16,728 nt of DNA from an uncultured Bacteroidales bacterium. GTDB lineage: Bacteria; Bacteroidota; Bacteroidia; Bacteroidales; Bacteroidaceae. Position 1 is the first letter of the stretch. Every line of letters begins with the position of its first letter. The position numbers and the translations under genes are program-made. This document shows, piece by piece, positions 1 through 6,605 of this stretch. Below the pieces are notes generated by a model. That model was given only the letters and a program-made list of their open reading frames with translations. It searched no databases and had not been told where the DNA came from. Location: assembly GCA_937901185.1 (NCBI GenBank), contig CALCHR010000253.1, positions 1 to 16,728 of the forward strand, read 5' to 3'.

Positions 1-93
1 GTTCGCCCCCAGAGCTTTGACAGCGTATCCCAGATCGCTGACCACCTTCTGAACAAGTGCACCGTAATTCTCAACCTCGAAAACACCAACCGC
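1..93 (+). other. SepF-like coding fragment fused in frame to the PCMD gene (probable chimeric junction)
   Basis: The first 31 codons read 'RPQSFDSVSQIADHLL' followed by 'NKCTVILNLENTNR'. This matches the start of the SepF core domain of Firmicutes/Clostridia, where a 'P.SF....IADHL......V.NLE' pattern leads into 'RR..DFLSG'. Here that expected continuation is missing: at about residue 32 the sequence switches to 'YYQWYEVDN', a PCMD-type beginning. SepF is an FtsZ-associated cell division protein of Firmicutes, Actinobacteria, Cyanobacteria and Archaea and is not expected in Bacteroidales. The simplest reading is a mis-joined contig end, with the breakpoint somewhere around bases 84-105. A natural fusion or a chance resemblance is less likely. 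The match is from memory of the family, not from an alignment. Confidence 0.55.
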
Positions 94-813
94 TACTACC
101 AATGGTACGAGGTGGACAATACAGACTTGAACAACTCGCGCCGCGACTATTGGGCCACCGGTAACGCCGGCTACGCACTCTCCGGAGTGGGCAAGGTGCC
201 GACAGACTACCCCACGGCTCCCGAACCTATGGGCGTGAACGGCAACTGCGTGAAGCTCGTCACCCGCGACACCGGTGCGTTTGGCGACGGAGTGGGCATG
301 CCCATCGCCGCAGGCAACCTCTTCATCGGAGAATTCAAAGCCGCTCAGGCCATGCTCTTCCCCCGCAAAGCCACCCGCTTCGGACTGCAACTCGTAGGCA
401 ACCGCCCCGAAAAACTGACCGGCTACTACAAATACACCGCCGCCGAGGTCTTCACAGACAAGAACGACAACATCTGTCCGGACCGCAAAGACACCTGCGA
501 CATCTACGCCGTGCTCTTTGAAGTGGACCCCGCCAAGTTTGTACCCCTCAACGGCGACGAGGTGCTCAGCAGCGACCGCATCGTCATGATGGCCCGCATC
601 GACAATCCCGGCGAGCCGCAAGAGTGGACCTATTTTGAAGAGCCCTTCAAGGAGAAGAACGGCAAGGCCTTCGACGAGCAACGCCTGCGCAACAACGGCT
701 ACGCCATCACCATCGTGGCCACCTCCAGCCGACAAGGCGCCTACTTTGAAGGAGCCATCGGCAGCACGCTCTACATCGACGAGATAAAAATAAAATGGGA
801 GGGCGACGAATAG
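1..813 (+). CDS. PCMD-domain secreted protein, 3' part (gene runs off the left edge; 5' end possibly chimeric)
   Basis: Frame 1 is open from base 1 to the TAG at 811-813, so this is the C-terminal 270 residues of a protein with no start in the window; a GTG at 112 is only an internal valine codon. From about residue 34 onward ('QWYEVDN', 'DYWATGNAGYAL') to the end ('GSTLYIDEIKIKWEGDE') it resembles the PCMD domain (putative carbohydrate metabolism domain, PF13201), a beta-sandwich common at the C-terminus of Bacteroidales exported lipoproteins. The biochemical role of PCMD proteins is not established; glycan binding is a family-level guess. The first ~31 residues do not look like a PCMD protein but like SepF (separate entry). 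A PorT-like barrel gene follows 48 bases downstream, probably co-transcribed. The PCMD assignment is fairly sure; whether the N-terminal residues belong to the same natural gene is doubtful. Confidence 0.75.
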   Translation, partial: VRPQSFDSVSQIADHLLNKCTVILNLENTNRYYQWYEVDNTDLNNSRRDYWATGNAGYALSGVGKVPTDYPTAPEPMGVNGNCVKLVTRDTGAFGDGVGMPIAAGNLFIGEFKAAQAMLFPRKATRFGLQLVGNRPEKLTGYYKYTAAEVFTDKNDNICPDRKDTCDIYAVLFEVDPAKFVPLNGDEVLSSDRIVMMARIDNPGEPQEWTYFEEPFKEKNGKAFDEQRLRNNGYAITIVATSSRQGAYFEGAIGSTLYIDEIKIKWEGDE

Positions 814-861
814 CCGAAAGCACTTCAGCACCTACCACAATTCTTATAGCTACCGCAACTT

Positions 862-1686
862 ATGAAAAAGATTATCATACTCCTCTTCGCCATCGCCACA
901 CTGCCTCTGGCCGCACAGACCAACAGTCCGGTGAAAGATTCAGACAACAACTTGCTCCGCGCCGCCCTGAAAGGCTGGCACGTAAAGCTCAGCGCCGGTT
1001 TCAATATCGGTGGCGCAGCCCCCATGCCGCTGCCCCAAGAAATCAGAGCCATCGACAGCTACAACCCCACCATGTGCATCTCCATAGAAGGCCTTGCCCA
1101 CAAACGCTTTGAGCAGTCGCACTGGGGAATGGCCCTCGGCGTACGTCTGGAAACCAAAGGCATGAAGACCGACGCCACCGTAAAAAACTATCACATGGAG
1201 GCCGTGAGCACCGACGGCTCCGGAAAAATTGAAGGCGCCTTCACCGGCCACGTAAAGACCAATGTGAACAACAAATACCTCACCTTCCCCATCCTGGCCA
1301 CTTACACCTTCAAGAATGAACGCTGGCAGGTATCGGCAGGTCCTTACGTAGCCTGGATGTTCGATGGCGAGTTTACCGGCGAAGCCTACGGCAAGGACGT
1401 TCTCGACAAGAACGGCAACAAGATAGGCGTGGACGCCTACATCCGCGACCAAAACCCCACCGGCGAAAAGACCGAGGTGAGCCAAGCCACTTACGACTTC
1501 TCCAAAGACCTGCGCCGCTTTCACTGGGGCGTTCAAGCCGGCGGAGAATTCAGAGCCTACAAACACCTGGCTGTGTTCGCCAACCTGCAATGGGGCCTGA
1601 ACGGCATCTTCCCCGGCAACTTCGGCAGCGTCACCTTTGACCTCTACCCCATCTATGGCAACATAGGATTCACCTACCTCTTCTAA
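862..1686 (+). CDS. PorT-family outer-membrane beta-barrel protein
   Basis: This 274-residue protein begins with a clear signal peptide ('MKKIIILLFAIATLPLAAQ', cleavage expected near residue 19). The mature part alternates polar and aromatic/aliphatic residues in strand-sized blocks ('HVKLSAGFNIGG', 'WGMALGVRLETKG', 'YLTFPILATYTF', 'WQVSAGPYVAWMF', 'LAVFANLQWGLNG') and ends in a terminal phenylalanine ('IGFTYLF'), the usual signature of a BAM-assembled barrel. The 'NNKYLTFPILATYTF' stretch resembles the 'YLEIPLL.KYYF' pattern of the PorT/OMP_b-brl_2 family (PF13568). The ATG at 862 is chosen because the signal peptide starts there directly. It lies 48 bases after the PCMD gene and 51 before the next, so co-transcription is likely. 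Its specific role is unknown; membership in the PorT-like family does not imply the T9SS function of PorT itself. Confidence 0.8.
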   Translation: MKKIIILLFAIATLPLAAQTNSPVKDSDNNLLRAALKGWHVKLSAGFNIGGAAPMPLPQEIRAIDSYNPTMCISIEGLAHKRFEQSHWGMALGVRLETKGMKTDATVKNYHMEAVSTDGSGKIEGAFTGHVKTNVNNKYLTFPILATYTFKNERWQVSAGPYVAWMFDGEFTGEAYGKDVLDKNGNKIGVDAYIRDQNPTGEKTEVSQATYDFSKDLRRFHWGVQAGGEFRAYKHLAVFANLQWGLNGIFPGNFGSVTFDLYPIYGNIGFTYLF

Positions 1687-1737
1687 GAGCAACCAAACAA
1701 ATACAAACTATATTTATAAACACCAAAACATTTTTCT

Positions 1738-2787
1738 ATGAAGAAAATTCTACTCACAGTGATTAGCGCGCTCACACTCAGCGCTACCGCCATGGCACAA
1801 AACGCTACTGCCATCGCAGGAGAATACTCCGGTAAACTCTACATCCAAATCGGCGAGCCCCTCACCGAAGAAAGCGAAGCCATCGAAGGCTACGAGGTGG
1901 AACTCACCATTGGCGAAAATGACAACGCTATCAACTTTGCCCTCTACAACTTCTCGCTCGACGAACTGCTGCTGGGCGACATCAAACTCAACAACATCGG
2001 CGTAGAATCTAAAGGCAACAACGTCTACACCTTCCAAAAGAACCCTGACGTAGCTCTTACCCTCGCCGGCGGATTGATTGAAGCCACCGCTTCGCTCAAC
2101 CATGAAAACAGTTATGTAGATGGCGACAACCTCGTAGCAGACATCAACGTGATGTGGACCAACGCCGAAGTGCCCACTCCCATCTATGTAAAATTTGTAG
2201 GTAACAAACTCGCCAACGCAGTAGACAGCACTGTAGATGTAACAAAAATCGTTGGTACTTACAGCGGCGACCTCTTCATCCAACTCGGCGATCCCATCAG
2301 CGACAACTCTGAGGCGTTGCCCAACCAGAAGGTGGAGCTTTCTGCCGGTGCTAAGAAAAGCTGCATCAACCTCGCCCTCTACAATTTTTCTTTGGGCGAC
2401 TTGCCCCTCGGCGATATCAAGCTCGACAACATCCGCGTCATCGCTGGAGATGCTAATACCTATTTCTTCGACAAGAACCCCACAGTGAACCTCACATTGG
2501 GCGAAGGCGCCACCACTATTGAAGCTACTGCTTCTTTGAATGCAGAAACCAGCTACATCAAGGACGGCGTGCTCACAGCAGACATCGACGTGATGTGGCT
2601 CAATACCGGCGCTGACCCTATGCCTATCTTCGTGCGCTTTGTCAGCGACGGCGTGACCGGCATTGAGAACATCGTGGCCGCTCCTGCTAAGAAAGGCACC
2701 TACACCCTTTCCGGCGTACGCGTCAGCAGCACCAACTTGCCCGCAGGTATCTACATCGTAGACGGCAAGAAGGTACTTGTAAAATAA
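1738..2787 (+). CDS. secreted protein with two tandem calycin-like domains and a short C-terminal tail
   Basis: This 349-residue protein has a signal peptide ('MKKILLTVISALTLSATAMAQ', ~21 residues) followed by two homologous domains, residues ~26-157 and ~170-303. The pairs line up throughout: 'IAGEYSGKLYIQIGEPL' / 'IVGTYSGDLFIQLGDPI', 'INFALYNFSL' / 'INLALYNFSL', 'LLGDIKLNNI' / 'PLGDIKLDNI', 'TIEATASLN' in both, 'VMWTNAEVPTPIYVKFV' / 'VMWLNTGADPMPIFVRFV'. The pattern fits the Bacteroidetes calycin-like (lipocalin-related) domain, PF13944. The protein ends with a tail at residues ~320-349 ('YTLSGVRV...GIYIVDGKKVLVK') that resembles the last strands of T9SS type A sorting domains but is shorter. 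No catalytic residues are apparent; a binding role for a small hydrophobic ligand or a structural surface role is only inferred. It is followed 18 bases later by a gene with a similar tail. Confidence 0.8.
   Translation: MKKILLTVISALTLSATAMAQNATAIAGEYSGKLYIQIGEPLTEESEAIEGYEVELTIGENDNAINFALYNFSLDELLLGDIKLNNIGVESKGNNVYTFQKNPDVALTLAGGLIEATASLNHENSYVDGDNLVADINVMWTNAEVPTPIYVKFVGNKLANAVDSTVDVTKIVGTYSGDLFIQLGDPISDNSEALPNQKVELSAGAKKSCINLALYNFSLGDLPLGDIKLDNIRVIAGDANTYFFDKNPTVNLTLGEGATTIEATASLNAETSYIKDGVLTADIDVMWLNTGADPMPIFVRFVSDGVTGIENIVAAPAKKGTYTLSGVRVSSTNLPAGIYIVDGKKVLVK
1813..2650 (+). repeat. intragenic tandem domain duplication (two ~400-base halves)
   Basis: The calycin-like gene contains two in-frame copies of the same domain, beginning near 1813 and 2248, so the period is about 435 bases (144-145 codons). 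The protein similarity is strong across the whole domain while the DNA has diverged at many third positions, so this is an old or selected duplication, not a recent one. Confidence 0.75.
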
Positions 2788-2805
2788 ACACAAACACCTA
2801 CCACA

Positions 2806-4959
2806 ATGAAAAAGACTTTTCTAACTGCAGCTCTTGCCTTCTTCCTGGGCATGACCGCACAGGCTCAAGAAGGCATCTACCAGTTTGCCGACCCCGGCTT
2901 CGAGCAATACACAGGCTCTAACGCCGAGCCCGGCAACGGCTGGAACTCCTTCAACTCAGCCACCGGCTCAATGGCAGGCCTTGGCAAAGGTTCTTCACCG
3001 AAGCCCTCTAGCGTTTCACCCGGCGCCAACGGCACCAGCCACGGCGTGGAAATCTACTCCAAGAGCATCTTCGGACAAAAGGCGAACGGCAACTTGACCA
3101 CAGGTATGATCAACATGGGCTCTACTACGCCCAGCAGCTCGTCCAACTACAATTACACCAAGCGCGACGACGCTACGCACAGCCTGCGCTTTGCCGGACG
3201 CCCCGACGCTGTTACCTTCTACGCCAAGTTCGCTTCCGGCGGAAGCCCCAACGGCCGCGGACAGTTCATCCTCCACGGCGACTGCGACTACAGAGACCCT
3301 GAAGTGAGCGACCAAAACAGCTACCGCATCGGTATCGCCTCGGCGTTGATTCCGGCATCTTCCGACTGGCAGAAATACGAAGCTACCTTCAGCTACGACA
3401 AGGAGCAGACCGGTGTACAATACCTCTTGGCTTCTTTTACTACCAACCCCACTCCGGGCGGTAGTGCCAACGACTATCTGCAGATTGACGAGGTGTATTT
3501 TGTATACTACAGCACGCTCTCAGCCCTTTCTTACCAGGGTGCCAGCCTCAACTTCAGCGAGGGCACACGCAACTACGACCTCAGCGGTGTGGCCTACGAT
3601 CCCACCAAGCTTTCTTACACCAAGAAAGGTGCCGGTTCTTACGTAGAGAGCAGCTACGACGCAGCCAGCGGAGTGCTTACGCTCACCGTGAAGGGTTCCG
3701 ACTATGCTGTGAACAATGCCAACCAGACTGTCTATACTATACAGTTTGACAACAGCACTGAGCCGGTAATTCCCCAGATTGAAGTAGGAAAAGCCTATCG
3801 CATCAAGCACATCGACACCGGCTTCTACCTCAACGCCGGCAACTACGAGGAACATCCCGAAGGTCCTATCGGCGGTGTAAACCTTGTAGAAAAAGCTGAG
3901 AGCGACGACCAGATTTTCACATTCGAGGCCAGCGGCAGCAACTACAAGTTGAAGACCCAAAGCGGCTACTATGTGTATTGCCAGCAGTGGAACGTCGACG
4001 CCATCGGCAACGGCAGCACGTCGCTCAACTTTGTAGACAACGGCGACGGCACTTATTATATTAAGAATGGTAGCAACTACTTCAAGGTGGAAGCCGTAGA
4101 CGGCACTTACTATCCCTTCTGCGATGCTCCAGCTTCGGCTGCTGCCAAGTTTATGATGGAAGCCGTAGACGGTGTGGTGACTCCCGAGCCCGAACCCGAG
4201 CCCGAACCGGAACCGGAGCCTACTCCCACTCCCGACCCCACCACTTCCTACACCATCAACTTTGACAAGGATGCCACAGCCAGCCACATCCACGACCGCT
4301 ATGTCAACTCGGTTTCTCTGACGGTTGAGGGCAGCTATGCGCAGACCATCAGCTGCAACAGCGAGAAGGCCTACAACGACCTGAGCGCCGACCAGAGCAA
4401 GTACTTCACTTGCAACGTGGGCGACCAGCTCACTGCCGAACTTGGCTTTGAGGGCTACTGGATGAACGCATATATATATGTAGACGAGGATAACGACGGC
4501 AAGTTCTCTTACAGAGAGGGCGACACCGACCAAAGCGGCACCGAGCTGAAGTCATTCAGCTTCTACTCAGGCAACTTTAACGACGACGCCAGCGGCTACA
4601 ACTCTGTCGGCGAATATATCTCCGGCAACTACCGCAGCAACTGGACCTGCCCCGCTTTCACTGCTCCCTCCAAGCCCGGCCTCTACCGCATCCGCTACAA
4701 GCTCGACTGGAACAGCGTAGACCCCGGCGGACAAATTGCAGCCGACGGCACCTGCACCGGTACTAACGGCATCTTGGCCAACGGTGGCTACATCATCGAC
4801 GCTACACTCTCTGTGGTAGATCCCACCGCTATCGACGGCGTGACCGTAGAGACTAAGCGCAACAACGACATCTACGACCTGAGCGGCCGCAAGCTCAACA
4901 GCATCCCCGCAAAGGGCGTGTACATCGTAGGTGGTAAGAAAATGATTGTAGGCAAGTAA
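2806..4959 (+). CDS. large multidomain secreted protein (jelly-roll, trefoil-like and GEVED-like modules, C-terminal tail)
   Basis: This 717-residue protein has a signal peptide (residues 1-20, ending 'MTAQAQ'). Residues ~24-235 look like a beta-sandwich module ('FADPGFEQYTG...WNSFNS', 'SLRFAGRPDAVTFYAKF', 'DYLQIDEVYFVYYS'), related in pattern to PCMD or carbohydrate-binding folds. Residues ~236-316 look like a small Ig-like repeat. Residues ~326-450 ('GKAYRIKHIDTGFYLNAG', 'YYIKNGSNYFKVEA') resemble a beta-trefoil/ricin-like module. A Pro-Glu/Pro-Thr linker follows at ~459-479, then a module at ~480-675 with 'MNAYIYVDEDNDGKFSY', resembling GEVED domains. The end ('IYDLSGRKL...GVYIVGGKKMIVGK') is a T9SS-CTD-like tail. 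No protease or glycosidase signature was seen. It lies 18 bases after the calycin-like gene and is closed by a strong terminator. Export is secure, domain names are tentative, and the role (adhesion or glycan binding) is inferred. Confidence 0.7.
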   Translation: MKKTFLTAALAFFLGMTAQAQEGIYQFADPGFEQYTGSNAEPGNGWNSFNSATGSMAGLGKGSSPKPSSVSPGANGTSHGVEIYSKSIFGQKANGNLTTGMINMGSTTPSSSSNYNYTKRDDATHSLRFAGRPDAVTFYAKFASGGSPNGRGQFILHGDCDYRDPEVSDQNSYRIGIASALIPASSDWQKYEATFSYDKEQTGVQYLLASFTTNPTPGGSANDYLQIDEVYFVYYSTLSALSYQGASLNFSEGTRNYDLSGVAYDPTKLSYTKKGAGSYVESSYDAASGVLTLTVKGSDYAVNNANQTVYTIQFDNSTEPVIPQIEVGKAYRIKHIDTGFYLNAGNYEEHPEGPIGGVNLVEKAESDDQIFTFEASGSNYKLKTQSGYYVYCQQWNVDAIGNGSTSLNFVDNGDGTYYIKNGSNYFKVEAVDGTYYPFCDAPASAAAKFMMEAVDGVVTPEPEPEPEPEPEPTPTPDPTTSYTINFDKDATASHIHDRYVNSVSLTVEGSYAQTISCNSEKAYNDLSADQSKYFTCNVGDQLTAELGFEGYWMNAYIYVDEDNDGKFSYREGDTDQSGTELKSFSFYSGNFNDDASGYNSVGEYISGNYRSNWTCPAFTAPSKPGLYRIRYKLDWNSVDPGGQIAADGTCTGTNGILANGGYIIDATLSVVDPTAIDGVTVETKRNNDIYDLSGRKLNSIPAKGVYIVGGKKMIVGK
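4180..4242 (+). repeat. Pro-Glu / Pro-Thr linker coding repeat
   Basis: About 20 codons encode alternating proline-acidic and then proline-threonine dipeptides (PEPEPEP... then PTPTPDP), from degenerate 6-base units (CCCGAR / CCGGAR). It is an extended hydrophilic spacer between the trefoil-like and GEVED-like modules. Such units can slip in replication, so copy number may vary between strains. Confidence 0.8.
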
Positions 4960-4989
4960 TCCTCTGCCCAAGACATCACACAAAATATT

Positions 4990-5028
4990 GCCCCCGCTTC
5001 TCCATCGCAAGAGAAGCGGGGGCTTTTT
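4990..5028 (+). terminator. strong intrinsic terminator of the surface-protein gene group
   Basis: A perfect 13-bp GC-rich stem has arms at 4990-5002 (GCCCCCGCTTCTC) and 5011-5023, an 8-base loop, and a run of five T at 5024-5028. It sits 30 bases after the stop of the 717-residue gene. Confidence 0.93.
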
Positions 5029-5032
5029 CTGT

Positions 5033-5055
5033 AGACAATCGAGCCGGGATTGTCT
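5033..5055. other. short inverted repeat between convergent genes
   Basis: AGACAATC (5033-5040) and GATTGTCT (5048-5055) form an 8-bp stem around a 7-base loop. It lies just after the terminator, with no T-run on either side, so a terminator role is not supported. It might help stop minus-strand transcripts from the methyltransferase. Confidence 0.4.
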
Positions 5056-5135
5056 GAACTCAAAATATTGGAATTTCTGATGGTCAAGCGGTGGAGAAGA
5101 GTTTCCGAAATTTGCGCCTCCCTCTCCTGCCATTT

Positions 5136-5258
5136 CTTAGTAAGCTACTAGGAAAACTTAGTAAACTTCTAGGAAAAACTAGTAAACTCCGAGTTTTTCC
5201 TAGTAAACTCCGAAGAAACGCCCAAAAATGGCTCTTGATTTTCAAGGCATTAGAAAGG
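5136..5258 (+). repeat. dispersed intergenic repeat, copy A
   Basis: This 123-base element lies between the convergent 717-residue gene and the methyltransferase gene. It contains four ~21-base units starting at 5136, 5157, 5179 and 5200, each opening CTTAGTAA or CTAGTAAACT, followed by the core AAGAAACGCCC (5213-5223), 'AAAATGGC', a palindrome CTTGA-TTT-TCAAG (5234-5246) and a terminal 'TTAGAAAGG'. The same layout and length recur at 6606-6728 and, in the opposite orientation, at the right edge. The four CTAG tetranucleotides within ~56 bases are notable because CTAG is rare in many bacterial genomes. I do not recognise the family. Confidence 0.85.
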
Positions 5259-5274
5259 AGAAAAAAGTAGCTTT

Positions 5275-6003
5275 TCAGTCCGCCGCCTGGAGGCGCGCCA
5301 GATAGTCGTAGTGCTCTCCCTCCACCAGCAACTCAGCTCGGAGTCCGGCCGCAGCAGCTTGCGCTTTCAGCGTATCAAAATCCACATAGAGCCAATCGAA
5401 GGGCGCTCCCTTCACCTTGCCATACTGCATGCAGAAGTCCACCTCGCCATAGTAAGGCTCATCCGGCTCGGGCTCGAAGGCTCCGTCTTCGTCCTCGAAG
5501 ACATAGCGCAGGTCCGACGAGTCGAAAAGAATCTGTCCGCCCTTGGCCAGCAAAGCCTTGGCACGCTCGAAGAATTCGGGCAAGCGCTCCACGCGCCCCA
5601 CAAGGCCGATGCCGTTCATCAGGAGCAGGAGCGTGTCGAAGCCCTCGCCCACTGCGTCGGCAAAGAAATCGGCACAGAGCGCCAAGTGCACGCCGCGGCG
5701 GCGCATGGTCTCCACCGAAAGGGGCGAGATGTCTATGGCCGTCACCTCCAACCCACGCGCTTGCAATGCCAGACTGTGACAACCGGCGCCGGCGCCTACA
5801 TCGAGCACGCGGCCGCGACAGAGGCTGAGGGCATGGCGCTCCAGGGCGTTCATCTCCTGCTCGGAGCGAAAGAGCGTAGGCACGGGCATCTCGTCGTCGT
5901 CAAACATTTCGGAGCGCACCAAGAGAGGATGGGCGCAGTGGCCCTTTTCAAAAAAATCGGCAATGGCCCGACCCATCGGGTCGTGTTGTGGATGTAGAGT
6001 CAT
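5275..6003 (-). CDS. class I SAM-dependent methyltransferase
   Basis: This 242-residue protein carries a Rossmann-type methyltransferase domain. Motif I is 'VLDVGAGAGCHSLAL' (residues ~66-80), the acidic residue that binds the SAM ribose is likely Asp91 in 'VTAIDISPLSVE', and a motif IV-like stretch is 'FDTLLLLMNGIGLVG' (~122-136). The N-terminal 60 residues ('MGRAIADFFEKG...') and the C-terminal half, with acidic patches ('EPEPDEPYYGE') and a 'HYDYLARL' end, do not identify the substrate. It may be a small-molecule or protein methyltransferase. It is read opposite to the upstream surface-protein genes and converges on them, with repeat A downstream. The DUF3467 gene lies upstream on the same strand but is separated by a terminator, so this gene probably has its own promoter; only a poor -7 match (AATCTTTG) is seen very close to the start. 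Confidence 0.88.
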   Translation of the reverse strand: MTLHPQHDPMGRAIADFFEKGHCAHPLLVRSEMFDDDEMPVPTLFRSEQEMNALERHALSLCRGRVLDVGAGAGCHSLALQARGLEVTAIDISPLSVETMRRRGVHLALCADFFADAVGEGFDTLLLLMNGIGLVGRVERLPEFFERAKALLAKGGQILFDSSDLRYVFEDEDGAFEPEPDEPYYGEVDFCMQYGKVKGAPFDWLYVDFDTLKAQAAAAGLRAELLVEGEHYDYLARLQAAD

Positions 6004-6080
6004 AAAACAAAGATTGGGGTTCTGAAGATGCGATGCCGGCGCAGCCCTTCCGTTTGCGAAGAGCGAGGCGCTGCATCCTA

Positions 6081-6113
6081 CAAAAACAACCGCGGCCGGA
6101 GCGCGCGGTTGTT
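6081..6113 (-). terminator. intrinsic terminator of the DUF3467 gene
   Basis: Read on the minus strand, a 10-bp GC-rich stem (arms 6104-6113 and 6085-6094, 9-base loop) begins 4 bases past the DUF3467 stop codon (6118-6120). It runs directly into a T-run on that strand (complement of 6082-6086). It separates this gene from the methyltransferase gene downstream. Confidence 0.88.
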
Positions 6114-6117
6114 ATGT

Positions 6118-6450
6118 TTAAGCCTTACCCGAGGGAATGCCGAAAGGAGTGGCTGTGCGACCGCCCTGCGGCTCTGAGCCGGGCAGGTTGATAGTGCCGA
6201 AAGCCTGTTCATACTTGGCAATGTTGTCCTGCAAGGCAAAGAGCAAGCGCTTGGCATGCTCCGGAGCGAGCACGAGGCGACTTTTTACATTGGCCTTAGG
6301 CACACCGGGAAGTACGCGGATAAAGTCCATCACCACCTCAGCGCTGGAGTGAGTGATAACAGCCAAGTTGGCATAGATGCCCTCTGCCACTTCGGGCGAG
6401 ATTTCTATCTGCAACTGGTTAGAGTTCTGATTTTGGTTCTTAGAGTCCAT
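6118..6450 (-). CDS. DUF3467 domain-containing protein
   Basis: This 110-residue cytoplasmic protein starts 'MDSKNQNQNSNQLQIEISPE'. Its core, 'EVAEGIYANLAVITHSSAEVVMDF' followed by 'RVLPGVPKANVKSRLVLAPEHAKRLLFALQDNI', fits DUF3467 (PF11950), a small family of unknown function widespread in Bacteroidetes. It ends with a Gly/Pro-rich tail. The ATG at 6450 is preferred over an in-frame start at 6558 because a very good promoter (6499-6529) lies between them, and because the extra residues look like translated 5' UTR. From memory, in many Bacteroides genomes a DUF3467 gene lies next to rpoC; that is not the case here. It is monocistronic, with its own promoter and terminator. Confidence 0.9.
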   Translation of the reverse strand: MDSKNQNQNSNQLQIEISPEVAEGIYANLAVITHSSAEVVMDFIRVLPGVPKANVKSRLVLAPEHAKRLLFALQDNIAKYEQAFGTINLPGSEPQGGRTATPFGIPSGKA

Positions 6451-6498
6451 GGTTCTGATATTTTTAAGTTTGATAGATACGTAGCATTTTACGAATAG

Positions 6499-6529
6499 CA
6501 AAAATAAGAGGTTCGGGCGAGATGGCAAA
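6499..6529 (-). promoter_or_regulatory. Bacteroidetes-type promoter for the DUF3467 gene
   Basis: On the minus strand the -33 element TTTG (complement of 6526-6529) is followed after 19 bases by TATTTTTG (complement of 6499-6506), a full match to TAnnTTTG. The predicted transcript starts near 6492, leaving a ~40-base leader before the ATG at 6450. Confidence 0.85.
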
Positions 6530-6605
6530 ACTTTCGCCCTCTTTTCTGCCCCGCCCAAGGAGAAAAGAGAAGCAGCAAAAAAAGCGGCATCATCACCCCC
6601 GTTTT

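Noticed and set aside
1709..1716. TATATTTA as a promoter -7 box before the calycin-like gene
   Set aside because: It lacks the final G of TAnnTTTG and no TTTG is found at -33; co-transcription with the upstream genes seems more likely.
4981..5070. The 10-mer CAAAATATTG occurs at 4981-4990 and 5061-5070
   Set aside because: It is AT-rich and short, without any further shared flanking sequence; likely chance.
5136..5220. Possible CRISPR array from ~21-base repeated units
   Set aside because: Units are joined head to tail with no unique spacers, differ from each other, and no cas genes are present.
6032..6077. Imperfect hairpin (GATGC..GCGC / GCGC.GCATC) between the methyltransferase and DUF3467 genes
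   Set aside because: The loop is large, the stem is interrupted, and the nearby real terminator at 6081-6113 explains the region; no riboswitch pattern recognised.
6465..6472. TAAGTTTG on the plus strand, a possible promoter reading through repeat B
   Set aside because: It matches TAnnTTTG but has no -33 element and no gene follows until the separate ompA promoter; probably chance in AT-rich leader sequence.
6451..6558. N-terminal extension of the DUF3467 protein to a start at 6558
   Set aside because: A full promoter lies inside the extension and the added residues do not resemble the family.
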